From positions 1 to 64,000 of the forward strand of contig JAKSJQ010000006.1 in assembly GCA_024402115.1 (NCBI GenBank): DNA of 64,000 nt. The letters run 5' to 3'. The translations under genes and the position numbers were made by a program. Shown in pieces: positions 40,661-52,047 of the stretch (position 1 is its first letter; every line of letters starts with the position of its first letter). This stretch comes from Bacteroidales bacterium (GTDB lineage Bacteria > Bacteroidota > Bacteroidia > Bacteroidales > UBA932). The notes under the pieces are model-generated. The model made no database searches. It was not told the origin of the DNA and saw only the letters and a program-made list of their open reading frames with translations.

Positions 40661-43210
40661 ATGCGAAAATTTATTCCTTTTATTGCCGCTTCGGCCCTTC
40701 TTGCGTCCGGAAGCTTTGCTTCTGCGCAGGATCTCAAGGTAAATGAGAAAGAATATTTCGAGACTCAGGGTGTGAACGTTCTCGTCTACAGCAACCTCTT
40801 CACAGGTGGCTTCAACGATGAGAAGAACTCTGGTATCGAGATCATTCACCACGGTGTCAGGACCGCTCAGGGCGGTGCCATTCGTCTCAACAAGACTCCA
40901 GAGCAGTGGGACCTCGTTCCTTCAACTCCAGAGAGAACCGTAGATGCAAAGAACAACACCATTTCCGTTGCTCTCCGCTACGATGACTATGACTTCGATT
41001 CTCGTATCGTCGTTACCGGTAAGGGTAAGGCAGTCGAGATCTCAGTCTATCTTGACAAGCCAGTTCCTGCATATCTCGTAGGAAAGGCAGGTTTCAACCT
41101 CGAGTTCATCCCTTCTCAGTACTGGAACAAGGTGTACACCATGGACGGACGCCTCAACAGGTTCCCTAAGTACGCTGTCAGCAACACCGCTTCGCTTCCT
41201 AACTCAGAGAAGCCAAAGCAGTTCAAGGGCTACAAGACCTATGACGACCGTGGTACCGACAAGTTCGTTGATCCGCTTCCACTCGAGCATGGTCACTCTA
41301 TCCTTATGGCACAGGACGATCCTGAGCGCATGATGAAGATTACCTGCAACGACGCTGAGCTCGAGCTCTACGATGGTCGTATGATCGCTCAGAACGGTTG
41401 GTTCGTCCTCCGCAGCGTCCTCCCTGCAAACAAGACCGGCAAGGTCCTCACCTGGACAGTCGAGCCTAATGCAATCAAGGGTTGGGTACGTGAGCCAAAC
41501 ATCGGTTACTCACAGGTTGGTTACCTTCCTGACGCACCTAAGGTGGCAGTCGTGGAGACTGACAAGACCATGAAGCCAGTCAAGACCGCTTCTCTCTTCC
41601 GCGTTAACGAGGACGGTACCGAGACTGAGGTATTCAAGGGCAAGACCAATACCTGGGGTATGTACTACAAGTACAACTACGTGAAGTTCGACTTCTCTTC
41701 AGTTACCAAGCCAGGTGTATACTACATCAAGTTCGGCAACACCAAGTCAGGCAACTTCCTCATCGATTCTTCAGTTTACGACAACATCGGTATCGCAACC
41801 AGCGACGTATGGATTCCTATCCACATGAACCACATGTACGTGAACGAGGCATACCGCGTATGGCACGGTGAGCCATTCAGGGAGGGTTATCTCCAGGCTC
41901 CTGTCAATACCGACCACTTCGACCTCCACTCACAGGGTCCTACCACCGATACTCCGTTCGAGCCGCTCCAGCTCATCCCTGGCCTCAACGTCGGCGGTTT
42001 CTTCGACGCGGGTGACTTCGATATCGAGACCGGTTCGAACATCAACGTCGTTCAGAGCCTCATCGCAGCATGGGAGCGCTACCGCCCTATGCGTGACGAG
42101 ACCTTCGTTTCAGAGGAGCAGCGCTATGTAGACCTCCATCGTCCAGACGGAATTCCAGATCTTCTCCAGTACATCGAGCACGGCGTTCTCAACCTCGTGG
42201 CTCAGGCAGAGATCCTCGGTCACATGTCACAGACCCTCTCTAACTCAGTACTCGACAACTACCATCACCTCGGTGATGCAGGTTCTCTCACCGACGGACG
42301 CCACTACGATCCTTCACTCAAGCCTTACGAGGTTTCTGCTGACGGTCTCTCAAGCGGTACTCCAGACGATATGTGGGCATTCACCAGCCGCAACCCTGGT
42401 TCAGACATGAACGCAGCCAACATGTTCGCAGCTGCAAGCCGCGTGCTCCGTGGCTACAATGACGATCTTGCCGAGAGGTGTCTCGTACAGTCTAAGAAGC
42501 TCTTCGAGGAGGCAACCGAGCTCATGGCCAACCAGCCTCAGCGCATGGGTGTCAGCGCAAGCGGCAACCGCCGGATGGGCAACAGCATGGGTACCAACCT
42601 CCAGCTCTATATCTCTACCAAGGAGCAGTCATACCTCGACAAGTTCCTCGAGGCTGTATGGCCTGCACTCGATTCACCTATGGGCGCTCAGATGGCTATC
42701 TCAACCGCTCTCGAGGCAGTTCCATTCATGGACAAGGCTTACCAGGAGAGACTCCGCCCATACGTGGAGAAGTACAAGGACTACATCCACAGCCTCGAGC
42801 AGGACAATCCTTACGGAGTTCCAATCGGACTCGGCAACTGGGCAGCCAGCGGTTCAGTAGTAAGCTACGGTACCACTCTCTGCTACGCCAGCAAGTATTA
42901 TCCTGACATCGTGGATAAGAGCTACGCACTCAGGGCTGCTGAATACCTCTTCGGATGCCATATGTACCACAACTACTCTCTCGTAGCTTCAGTCGGTGCA
43001 GCTCGTCCAAAGAACGTCTTCTACGGTAACAACCGTGCAGACTTCTCGGCAATCCCAGGTAACGTTGCCCCTGGTCTTCTCTTCCGTCACCCAGACCACT
43101 TCGAGAACTACGACGATTGGCCATTCTTCTGGGGTCAGAACGAGGGTACCATCGCAGGTAACTGTAACTACCTCAACTTTGCTTACGCACTTATCGATCT
43201 CTTGAAATAA
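40661..43210 (+). CDS. GH9 family endoglucanase-like enzyme with extra N-terminal domain
   Basis: From the ATG at 40661 the product has 849 residues and a signal peptide ending FASAQ. Residues about 280-370 are the CelD_N Ig-like domain (GYSQVGYLPDAPKVAVV). The alpha/alpha barrel follows, with the aspartates of DAGD (449-452) and the acid Glu828 in WGQNEGTIAG, so it should be active. The first 250 residues form an unassigned sandwich-rich region (GIEIIHHGVRTAQGGAIRLN) not found in simple GH9 enzymes. GH9 enzymes cut beta-1,4-glucans such as cellulose, mixed-linkage glucan or xyloglucan; some act on glucosamine oligomers. The stop overlaps the next start (TAATG). Confidence 0.9.
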   Translation: MRKFIPFIAASALLASGSFASAQDLKVNEKEYFETQGVNVLVYSNLFTGGFNDEKNSGIEIIHHGVRTAQGGAIRLNKTPEQWDLVPSTPERTVDAKNNTISVALRYDDYDFDSRIVVTGKGKAVEISVYLDKPVPAYLVGKAGFNLEFIPSQYWNKVYTMDGRLNRFPKYAVSNTASLPNSEKPKQFKGYKTYDDRGTDKFVDPLPLEHGHSILMAQDDPERMMKITCNDAELELYDGRMIAQNGWFVLRSVLPANKTGKVLTWTVEPNAIKGWVREPNIGYSQVGYLPDAPKVAVVETDKTMKPVKTASLFRVNEDGTETEVFKGKTNTWGMYYKYNYVKFDFSSVTKPGVYYIKFGNTKSGNFLIDSSVYDNIGIATSDVWIPIHMNHMYVNEAYRVWHGEPFREGYLQAPVNTDHFDLHSQGPTTDTPFEPLQLIPGLNVGGFFDAGDFDIETGSNINVVQSLIAAWERYRPMRDETFVSEEQRYVDLHRPDGIPDLLQYIEHGVLNLVAQAEILGHMSQTLSNSVLDNYHHLGDAGSLTDGRHYDPSLKPYEVSADGLSSGTPDDMWAFTSRNPGSDMNAANMFAAASRVLRGYNDDLAERCLVQSKKLFEEATELMANQPQRMGVSASGNRRMGNSMGTNLQLYISTKEQSYLDKFLEAVWPALDSPMGAQMAISTALEAVPFMDKAYQERLRPYVEKYKDYIHSLEQDNPYGVPIGLGNWAASGSVVSYGTTLCYASKYYPDIVDKSYALRAAEYLFGCHMYHNYSLVASVGAARPKNVFYGNNRADFSAIPGNVAPGLLFRHPDHFENYDDWPFFWGQNEGTIAGNCNYLNFAYALIDLLK

Positions 43211-44769
43211 TGAAATTTAGAAGACTTCTATCACCAATCATCGCAGCGGTTTCGGCCGTTGCGATGATTTCTTGCAATTCTGCGACTGAGACCATCTGCT
43301 CTCCTTACGGATATGACGACGGCCTTCCACGCAGTACTCCAGAGGCACAGGGTGTGCCTGGCGAGGCTATTGCACAGACCTTCAAGGCCCTCGAGGAGGG
43401 CGGTTACGAGACCCATGGAATCATGATTCTCAGGCACGGAAACGTCATTGCAGAGCACTGGTGGGCTCCTTATGCTCCGGATGTTCAGCACGCGATGTAT
43501 TCTGCGACCAAGTCTTTCACCGGCACGGCGGTAGGATTCGCGGTGCAGGAAGGTCTTCTCAAGGTCTCTGACAGGGTGATGGATTTCTTCCCGGATCTTC
43601 TTCCGGAGACTATCCCGGCAGGCCTCGAGAAGCTTACCGTGGAGCATCTCCTCACCATGTCCGCAGGACACGCTTCCACTCAGTATCCGGGCTCGGGTAC
43701 CGACCAGATCCGCTCGTTCCTCGCGACAGGCTTCAAGTATGAACCTGGAGAGTCGTTCGCGTACGACATCACCTGTTCCCACATGCTTTCCCGCATCATC
43801 ACCAAGGTCACCGGCATCACGATCAAGGAGTATCTCGAGCCTCGTCTTCTCGACAAGCTCGGAATCCAGGACGTCGTATGGGAGATGGACCTCGACGGAT
43901 GCAACATGGGTAACGGTGGCTCGCACATGAAGACCTCCGATCTCGCGAAGCTCGGACTCTTCCTCATCAACGGAGGAAAGTGGGACGGCGAGCAGCTGCT
44001 CAATCCTGAGTGGATCGCAGCCATGACCACACCGCATATCTATCAGCATCCGGAGCGCTCCGAGGAGGAGAATGCCGGTGATGACGGATCCCAGGGCTAC
44101 GGCTACCAGACATGGATGGGCCGTTGCGGTTCATACAGGGCCATCGGCGGACAGAACCAGCTCTGTCTCGTGATTCCTGACTACGACGTCGTGATTGCCG
44201 TACACAGCCAGGTGCGCGACGAGAACGGTTTCAACTCGATCATGTACAAGCTCTGCGAGAGCATGTCGGACAAGCCTCTCAAGGCTTCCGGATTCGATCT
44301 CAATTCAGAGATCGCCGGATACGAGCTCGCGCGACCATTCGCTAGCAGCTGTGCAGGTCTCCGCTCGACTACTCGTCGATATGAGATGGAGAAGAACAGC
44401 CTCGGCATCAATGCGGTGTCATTCCGCTTTGACAAGGACGGAAACTGCACCGTTACCATGGAGGAGGCCGCTTCCATCCACAACCTGAATTTCGGTCTAG
44501 ACTCTTGGATGAGGGGCAGCACCGACAGGACCATGACCTTCGCACGCGCTGCGTACAAGAACACCATGAACTCGACTCCGGTGAACACCGCCGGTCTCTG
44601 TGCATGGACAGGGGAGAACGAGCTCTCTGCATACTGGCTCTCGATGTTCAACGTCGGAGCAGCCGAGACCCTCGTCTTCAACTTCAATGAGACAGGCATG
44701 GCGATGACCATCAAGGGCATGCCGGCTGGACTCACCATCAACGGCAAATTGCTTACCAGTACACTTTAA
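43210..44769 (+). CDS. Beta-lactamase-fold serine hydrolase lipoprotein
   Basis: The 519-residue product has a signal peptide with Cys22 (AMISC). The beta-lactamase/transpeptidase-like domain (PF00144 type) spans about 45-370, with the SxxK motif Ser98-Lys101 (MYSATKSFTG) and Tyr185 in FAYDITCSHML as probable second motif. An extra sandwich-like domain follows from about 390. Members in PULs are usually esterases rather than antibiotic-resistance enzymes; the GH9 and carboxylesterase neighbours favour an esterase acting on acylated glycan pieces. Translational coupling with GH9 is likely because ATG shares a base with the GH9 stop. Confidence 0.85.
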   Translation: MKFRRLLSPIIAAVSAVAMISCNSATETICSPYGYDDGLPRSTPEAQGVPGEAIAQTFKALEEGGYETHGIMILRHGNVIAEHWWAPYAPDVQHAMYSATKSFTGTAVGFAVQEGLLKVSDRVMDFFPDLLPETIPAGLEKLTVEHLLTMSAGHASTQYPGSGTDQIRSFLATGFKYEPGESFAYDITCSHMLSRIITKVTGITIKEYLEPRLLDKLGIQDVVWEMDLDGCNMGNGGSHMKTSDLAKLGLFLINGGKWDGEQLLNPEWIAAMTTPHIYQHPERSEEENAGDDGSQGYGYQTWMGRCGSYRAIGGQNQLCLVIPDYDVVIAVHSQVRDENGFNSIMYKLCESMSDKPLKASGFDLNSEIAGYELARPFASSCAGLRSTTRRYEMEKNSLGINAVSFRFDKDGNCTVTMEEAASIHNLNFGLDSWMRGSTDRTMTFARAAYKNTMNSTPVNTAGLCAWTGENELSAYWLSMFNVGAAETLVFNFNETGMAMTIKGMPAGLTINGKLLTSTL

Positions 44770-44789
44770 CAACTTATAACTATCATCTC

Positions 44790-46265
44790 ATGAAAAAGAC
44801 TTTTCTTTTCGTGATGGCAGCATTCGCAATGATCGGATGCTCGACCGCATCAATCGAGAACCCTGTCCTCACTATCGAGGGCGGTAAGGTTCAGGGTGTT
44901 GTCGTAGAGGAAATGCCAGGCGTCATCGCCTACAAGGGCCTCCCTTACGCAGCTTCACCAATCCGCGACCTCCGTTGGAAGGCTCCGCAGCCTGTTCAGC
45001 CATGGGAGGGTGTGAAGATCGCTGATACTTTCGGACACCCAAGCTTCCAGTCTACTCACTACGAGGGTGGCTACACCACTGAGTGGGGTTATGGCAAGGA
45101 GCAGCCTTACAGCGAGGATTGCCTCTATGCAAATGTTTGGACCAAGGCTGCCGGCAAGACCGACGCCAAGCTTCCTGTAGCTCTCTGGATCCACGGTGGT
45201 GGATACCGCGAGGGTTGGGGCTCTGAGCCAGAGTTCTACGCAGAGGAGTGGGCAGCTAAGGATGTCGTACTCGTTTCTATCAACTACCGTCTCGGTGTGT
45301 TCGGTTTCCTCGCACATCCTGAGCTCAACGCTGAGAATCCTCAGGGCGTATCAGGTAACTACGGTATCCTCGACCAGATCGAGGCCCTCAAGTGGATCAA
45401 GAAGAACATCGCACAGTTCGGTGGCGACCCTGACAACGTGACCATCTTCGGTCAGAGTGCAGGTGGTGGATCAGTCAGGACCCTTTGCGAGTCTCCTCTC
45501 GCTCGTGGTCTCTTCCACAAGGCTATCATCATGTCAGCAGGTGGTCTCAACCCTGTGGCTCCTGCAAACGCTCCTGTGGCTAACAACGGCCGTATCTCTC
45601 TTACTCCAGAGGCTGCTGCTGCCGGTGCCAAGGAGCTCATGGATTGGGCAGGCCTTACCGATCTCCAGAAGATGCGTGCTGCCTCTACCGAGGAGATCTT
45701 CGCTCTTGCGAATATCTACAGCCGCGCTACAGGCAAGCGTGCGATGATCCAGACTTCTCCAATGGTTGAGGGTTATGTATGCAAGGAAAGCTTCGACGAC
45801 GCTGCCCGCAACGGCAACCTCGCTGATGTTCCGTACATGATCGGTTATACCATGAACGATATGCGTGACATGACCGACGGTATCATCGACTTCTGCGCTG
45901 ACCGCCAGTCAAAGGGTGCAAAGGCATGGGCTTATGAGTTCGCTCGTCCACTTCCTGACGATGGCTCACATCCTGAGGTTACCGCTCGTCTCAAGGGCGC
46001 TTTCCACTCTTCAGATCTTTGGTTCGTATTCAAGACCCTCAAGTATTGCTGGAGGCCTTGGACCAAGGGTGACTATGATCTCGCTGAGAAGATGCTCACC
46101 GCATGGACCAACTTCGCTAAGTACAGCGATCCTAGCGGCCCTAACAATGAGCTCGGTTGGACTCCTTGCACCGCAGAGAACCCTAACTTCATGGTGTTCT
46201 GCCTCGATGCAAACGACGCTGAGGCTTCTCACATGGGTAGCACCGTCAAGGAACTTGGTTACTAA
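44790..46265 (+). CDS. Type-B carboxylesterase lipoprotein
   Basis: The 491-residue product has a lipobox MIGC with Cys17 and the carboxylesterase family fold. The oxyanion loop is IHGGGYREGWG, the nucleophile Ser223 lies in TIFGQSAGGGS, and His406 lies in GAFHSSDLWFVF. ISEDCLYANV-like sequence (YSEDCLYANVW) and IDQIEALKWIKKNIAQFGGDPDNV-like sequence are conserved family features. It would remove acyl or aryl ester groups. It follows the serine hydrolase by 20 nt and ends the GH9 operon before a terminator. Confidence 0.93.
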   Translation: MKKTFLFVMAAFAMIGCSTASIENPVLTIEGGKVQGVVVEEMPGVIAYKGLPYAASPIRDLRWKAPQPVQPWEGVKIADTFGHPSFQSTHYEGGYTTEWGYGKEQPYSEDCLYANVWTKAAGKTDAKLPVALWIHGGGYREGWGSEPEFYAEEWAAKDVVLVSINYRLGVFGFLAHPELNAENPQGVSGNYGILDQIEALKWIKKNIAQFGGDPDNVTIFGQSAGGGSVRTLCESPLARGLFHKAIIMSAGGLNPVAPANAPVANNGRISLTPEAAAAGAKELMDWAGLTDLQKMRAASTEEIFALANIYSRATGKRAMIQTSPMVEGYVCKESFDDAARNGNLADVPYMIGYTMNDMRDMTDGIIDFCADRQSKGAKAWAYEFARPLPDDGSHPEVTARLKGAFHSSDLWFVFKTLKYCWRPWTKGDYDLAEKMLTAWTNFAKYSDPSGPNNELGWTPCTAENPNFMVFCLDANDAEASHMGSTVKELGY

Positions 46266-46285
46266 TCGTAGCTTTAGTATACTAG

Positions 46286-46318
46286 GAGGCCGATCCGAGA
46301 GGGTCGGCTTCTTTTTTT
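46286..46318 (+). terminator. Terminator of the GH9-esterase operon
   Basis: GCCGATCC at 46289-46296 pairs with GGGTCGGC at 46301-46308 (one T-G pair), with a GAGA loop and a T-run after it. Confidence 0.88.
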
Positions 46319-46378
46319 GTCCGTATTGATAGAATCGCTGCGATTTTCGTTAAATTAGCGGAGTTAAAACCCATAGAC

Positions 46379-46849
46379 ATGGCACTTGAGATAGAAAGGA
46401 AATTCCTCGTCCATACGGACGCATACAAGGCTGAGGCGACCGGCTCGACCAGAATCGCGCAGGGATACATCGGAACCGTTCCCGGGAGGACCGTGCGCAT
46501 CAGGGTCCGCGGCGACAAGGGCTACATCACCATCAAGGGCAATTCCAGCGCCGACGGTCTAGTCCGCTTCGAGTGGGAGAAGGAAATTCCCGTGTCGGAA
46601 GCGAAGGAACTCCTTCAGCTCTGCGAACCTGGCATGGTAGACAAGACACGTAGCCTGGTGCCCGTGGGTGACCATGTGCTCGAGGTAGATGAGTTCCACG
46701 GCGACAACGAGGGTCTCGTGATGGCCGAGGTGGAACTGTCCTCTCCTGAAGAAGAATTCGCCCGTCCTTCCTGGCTGGGCGAGGAAGTGACGGGCGATGT
46801 CCGTTACTATAACAAGTATCTTTCGAAGAAACCTTATAAGGATTGGTAG
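46379..46849 (+). CDS. CYTH-domain protein (triphosphate tunnel metalloenzyme family)
   Basis: The 156-residue product starts MALEIERKF, which holds the ExExK signature (Glu4, Glu6, Lys8) of CYTH enzymes. Paired basic strands (RTVRIRVRGDKGYITIKG) and acidic strands (VLEVDEFHG, VMAEVELSS) of the tunnel are present, and the tail YNKYLSKKPY is typical. Bacterial single-domain CYTH proteins include inorganic triphosphatases; adenylate cyclase activity is known only in a few. The gene has its own possible -7 element TAAATTAG at 46351-46358 and converges on the DUF4954 gene 26 nt away. Confidence 0.92.
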   Translation: MALEIERKFLVHTDAYKAEATGSTRIAQGYIGTVPGRTVRIRVRGDKGYITIKGNSSADGLVRFEWEKEIPVSEAKELLQLCEPGMVDKTRSLVPVGDHVLEVDEFHGDNEGLVMAEVELSSPEEEFARPSWLGEEVTGDVRYYNKYLSKKPYKDW

Positions 46850-46875
46850 GCTGCACTTTGCAGCCTACGCCTGTC

Positions 46876-48876
46876 TTAGAGGCAGCGTGAAACGGCTTCC
46901 TTAGCGCGGTCGCCGAGTTCAGACTTGATCTCTATGTGCTTGAGCACTGCGTTCACGAACGAGTTGCTCTCGAAGTCGCCGCGCACGTTCTCGAAGTCAA
47001 GCTGCTTCTGCTCGCGTCCGCCGTCTGCGCCGTAACCTGTCATGCTGGCAAGGTTGAACTCCTTCCTTGCGTCGTCGTAAACCATCTGGTCGAGACCTAC
47101 CACGGCCTTGCGCCATCTTTCGATGATGTTGTCCGCATCCTCCTTGGTGAGCTTCGATGGGTTGATTCCGTATACCTCCTGGAGGTGCTGGAATGCCCAT
47201 GTCCACTCGTATGAGTAGTAGTTTGCGTACATCCTTGCGAAGGCTGCGTTCACTTCCTCGAGGGAGCTGATCTTTCCGCTCTCCACATCCTTCATGAGCT
47301 CTTCGATCTCGCTCTTCGGAGTGATGAGTCCGGAAACGTCCACCCATTCGCCTGAACCGATAGGAGAGTCCGGCTTGAGCCTTGACCTGAGTTCCTCCTC
47401 GCTTGAGATACTGAAGTTGCCGTCCTTGTCCTGGATCCTCGAAATGAACGAGTTGCCCATGAACTTGTCGATTGCGATCTTGTAGAAGTCGATGCCCTTG
47501 CGGAGAGCGGAGTTGGTGATCTTCGCGCTGTGGTACGAGTAGATGTCGCTGAGCTCACCGCTTGAGTGGCGGAGGTCGTTGAGTATCTGAAGTCCCTTCA
47601 TCATCTTCTGGATGGTGAAAGGAGAGAGAAGGTTATAGTTGATGCAGTCGAGCTTCTCGCTGTCCTTCCTGCCGTCGCGTTTCGGCCATTTCTGGGCGTC
47701 GCGTATGGTTCCCACGCTCCTGAGGTTGACTCCAGGTACGAGGTAGGTGGTGTTCTTGCTCTCGATGAGGTATGAGAATGGAAGGTTGCTGGTGTCGGAG
47801 TGGCTCACGTGGCGGCCCATGACGAGAGAGAAGGCTCCGATCTTCGAAGGCCAGAGCACATAAGAGTCAGATGCGGTCTTCGCGCCTCTCTCGAGCGTAC
47901 CCTGGTGGATAGGGCCGAGCTTGTACATGTGGTTGCTCTGGTTCGAGCCTGAACCTGCGTTCATGAACGAGAACATACCTGCGATGAGCAGGGTGCTCTT
48001 GTGGTGGGTCACGGTGAAAGGACCGGCGAACACGGCGCATGCCTCTCCGTTCTCACCCTGGCAGTTGCAGAAGAAGAGCGAATCGCTGGCCGAGTATCCG
48101 TGTCCGAACTTACATGCCTGTCCGATGAAGCAGCGGGTCATCATCGCGCCGTCTTCCACCGAACTTCCGCTGCACACGATGAAGTCCTCGCAGACTACTC
48201 CGTGCCCGATCTCCACCGGAGCCTCAGCCTTCGATGAGATGGTTCCGTTCTTGAGCCTTGAAGCACCTTCCACGGTGGCGTTGTCGCCTATCTTGACGTC
48301 GAGTATGGCCTGGGTGTTCACGATCATGACATTGTTGCCGATGGTTCCGACGCTGGACCTTACTGACTCGACGTACGCCGCTACGAGCTCGTCGAGCTTC
48401 GCGTTGAACTCAGGACGGTGGCGGTAGAGTGCCGACATGTATGCCTGGTGGGATGTGAGCTTGTCGAACATGGTCACCTCTCGGCCTCCGGTCTCGTTGA
48501 GCACAGATACCTGCACTCCGTTTCCGAAGGTGCTCTCGCCGTCCACTGCGATGATTCCGACGTTCTCGATATAGCAGTTGTCACCAATCACGTAGTTCGC
48601 GATGTAGTTGTGGATTCCTGCGATGTAGCAGCCGTCTCCGACGGTGACGTTGTGGAGGCTTGCGTCCTTGATGCAAGCGTGCCTCTTCATTCCTCCTGTG
48701 AGGCTGAAAGTCTTGTCGGTGGAGCCGAGACAGATGTCTCCGCTGAACTGTACGTTCCTTATATATGCAGGGTCAAAACCCTCTGCTACCTTTACCTTTG
48801 CCCAGTCCTCTGCCGAGCATCCTGCAGCCTGGAGCGCTGCGATCTCGCTTTCTGCGAGCTGTCTGTATGTTTTCAT
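46876..48876 (-). CDS. DUF4954 protein, left-handed beta-helix
   Basis: The 666-residue product has no signal peptide. Hexapeptide-like runs such as VTVGDGCYIAGIHNYIANYVIGDNCYIENVGI and VKIGDNATVEGASRLKNG point to a left-handed beta-helix like that of nucleotide-sugar acyltransferases. The C-terminal third is helical (IEELMKDVESGKISSLEEVNAAF). This matches the Bacteroidetes DUF4954 family, whose activity is not established. It starts 9 nt after glmS on the same strand, so a link with hexosamine or UDP-GlcNAc metabolism is plausible but unproven. Confidence 0.85.
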   Translation of the reverse strand: MKTYRQLAESEIAALQAAGCSAEDWAKVKVAEGFDPAYIRNVQFSGDICLGSTDKTFSLTGGMKRHACIKDASLHNVTVGDGCYIAGIHNYIANYVIGDNCYIENVGIIAVDGESTFGNGVQVSVLNETGGREVTMFDKLTSHQAYMSALYRHRPEFNAKLDELVAAYVESVRSSVGTIGNNVMIVNTQAILDVKIGDNATVEGASRLKNGTISSKAEAPVEIGHGVVCEDFIVCSGSSVEDGAMMTRCFIGQACKFGHGYSASDSLFFCNCQGENGEACAVFAGPFTVTHHKSTLLIAGMFSFMNAGSGSNQSNHMYKLGPIHQGTLERGAKTASDSYVLWPSKIGAFSLVMGRHVSHSDTSNLPFSYLIESKNTTYLVPGVNLRSVGTIRDAQKWPKRDGRKDSEKLDCINYNLLSPFTIQKMMKGLQILNDLRHSSGELSDIYSYHSAKITNSALRKGIDFYKIAIDKFMGNSFISRIQDKDGNFSISSEEELRSRLKPDSPIGSGEWVDVSGLITPKSEIEELMKDVESGKISSLEEVNAAFARMYANYYSYEWTWAFQHLQEVYGINPSKLTKEDADNIIERWRKAVVGLDQMVYDDARKEFNLASMTGYGADGGREQKQLDFENVRGDFESNSFVNAVLKHIEIKSELGDRAKEAVSRCL

Positions 48877-48885
48877 CTTGGTGGT

Positions 48886-50736
<1,851 letters not shown>

Positions 50737-50764
50737 TTTTCTGTAGTTTTACAAATAGACTCGG

Positions 50765-50772
50765 CAAATATA
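50765..50772 (-). promoter_or_regulatory. -7 promoter element TATATTTG of glmS
   Basis: On the minus strand this reads TATATTTG followed by CCG, 28 nt before the glmS ATG. Confidence 0.6.
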
Positions 50773-50798
50773 TAAAACTTTCTGCTATTTTCGTATAA

Positions 50799-50828
50799 TT
50801 TGTTTTTCGATTTTTTGGGGTACATTTG
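50799..50828 (+). promoter_or_regulatory. Promoter of sdaA (-33 TTTG, -7 TACATTTG)
   Basis: TTTG at 50799-50802 and TACATTTG at 50821-50828 lie 18 nt apart, close to the consensus spacing. The ATG at 50833 comes only 4 nt after the -7 element, so the message may be leaderless. Confidence 0.65.
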
Positions 50829-50832
50829 CCGC

Positions 50833-52044
50833 ATGAAATCACTCAAGGAACTCTATAAGATAGGTAAAGGCCCTTCAAGCAGCCATACCATGGGACCGCA
50901 CAAGGCTGCGGAAATGTTCAAGTCTCGCCATCCGGAGGCCGCCTCATTCGAGGTCACCCTCTACGGAAGTCTCGCTGCGACTGGCAAAGGCCATCTCACC
51001 GATGCCGCGATTGAGGCCGTGCTCGGCAATGTGAATATAATCTGGCAGCCGGAGATCGTGCTTCCGTACCATACCAACGGAATGAAGTTCGTCGCTATCG
51101 ATGCCGACGGAGGCAGGAGTGAGGATTGGGTGGTCTACAGCGTCGGCGGCGGAGCCCTTTCCGAGGGAACTGCGAACGACGTGTTCAGCAGCACACCGGA
51201 CATCTACAAGCTCGAGACGCTCGCTGATATCATGGACTGGTGCCGAGATACCGGACGCTCATACTGGGAGTATGTGGACGAATGCGAGGACAGCGATATA
51301 TGGGACTATCTCCTTGAGGTGTGGAACGTGATGAAGCAGTCCGTCGAGAATGGCCTCGAGAATGAGGGCGTGCTTCCTGGACCTCTCCATCTTTCGAGGA
51401 AGGCTTCCAAATACTACATAAAGTCTACGGGATACAAGAACAATCTCCAGAGCAGGGCTCTCGTGTTCGCATATGCGCTCGCTGTGTCGGAGGAGAATGC
51501 CGGCGGAGGAACCATAGTGACCGCTCCTACCTGCGGCTCATGCGGTGTCATACCAGGAGTGCTTTACCATCTCCAGAAGACCAGGGATTTCAGCGATAAA
51601 AAGATGCTCCATGCGCTCGCGACTGCCGGACTCATAGGCAACGTCGTAAAGACCAACGCATCTATCTCCGGCGCGGAGGTGGGTTGCCAGGGTGAGGTCG
51701 GAGTGGCATGTGCCATGGCCTCCGCTGCTACCTGCCAGCTTTTCGGCGGCACCGTCAGCCAGATAGAGTACGCTGCGGAAATGGGACTCGAGCACCATCT
51801 CGGAATGACCTGCGATCCGGTGTGCGGTCTCGTCCAGATTCCATGTATCGAGAGAAACGCCTTTGCTGCTGCCCGTGCGCTTGATTCCAATATCTATGCG
51901 ACCTTCTCTGACGGCGTACACAGCGTCAGCTTCGACGAGGTCGTCCAGGTCATGAAGCAGACCGGACACGACCTGCCTTCGCTTTACAAGGAAACCAGTG
52001 CTGGTGGCCTTGCAATGCACTATTCCCACAATAAGAGGAAATAA
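50833..52044 (+). CDS. sdaA: L-serine ammonia-lyase, single-chain iron-sulfur type
   Basis: This enzyme deaminates L-serine to pyruvate using a [4Fe-4S] cluster. The 403-residue product has the beta-domain signature GPSSSHTMGP at 13-22 and cluster cysteines most likely Cys285 (GAEVGCQGEVG), Cys327 (MTCDPVCG) and Cys338 (QIPCIERN). TAPTCGSCGVIPG is also conserved. ATG 50833 gives the usual start MKSLKELYKIGKGPSSSHT; the upstream TTG frame would begin before the -7 element. It converges on the GNAT gene with a 3-nt gap. Confidence 0.96.
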   Translation: MKSLKELYKIGKGPSSSHTMGPHKAAEMFKSRHPEAASFEVTLYGSLAATGKGHLTDAAIEAVLGNVNIIWQPEIVLPYHTNGMKFVAIDADGGRSEDWVVYSVGGGALSEGTANDVFSSTPDIYKLETLADIMDWCRDTGRSYWEYVDECEDSDIWDYLLEVWNVMKQSVENGLENEGVLPGPLHLSRKASKYYIKSTGYKNNLQSRALVFAYALAVSEENAGGGTIVTAPTCGSCGVIPGVLYHLQKTRDFSDKKMLHALATAGLIGNVVKTNASISGAEVGCQGEVGVACAMASAATCQLFGGTVSQIEYAAEMGLEHHLGMTCDPVCGLVQIPCIERNAFAAARALDSNIYATFSDGVHSVSFDEVVQVMKQTGHDLPSLYKETSAGGLAMHYSHNKRK

Positions 52045-52047
52045 GTC

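Noticed and set aside
43210..44769. Antibiotic-resistance beta-lactamase
   Set aside because: It has the SxxK fold but is a 519-residue lipoprotein with an extra C-terminal domain, coupled to GH9, which fits PUL esterase-type serine hydrolases better.
50737..50832. glmS ribozyme or other riboswitch upstream of glmS
   Set aside because: The gap is only 96 nt, holds two divergent promoters and shows no ribozyme-like structure; the glmS ribozyme is a feature of Gram-positive bacteria.
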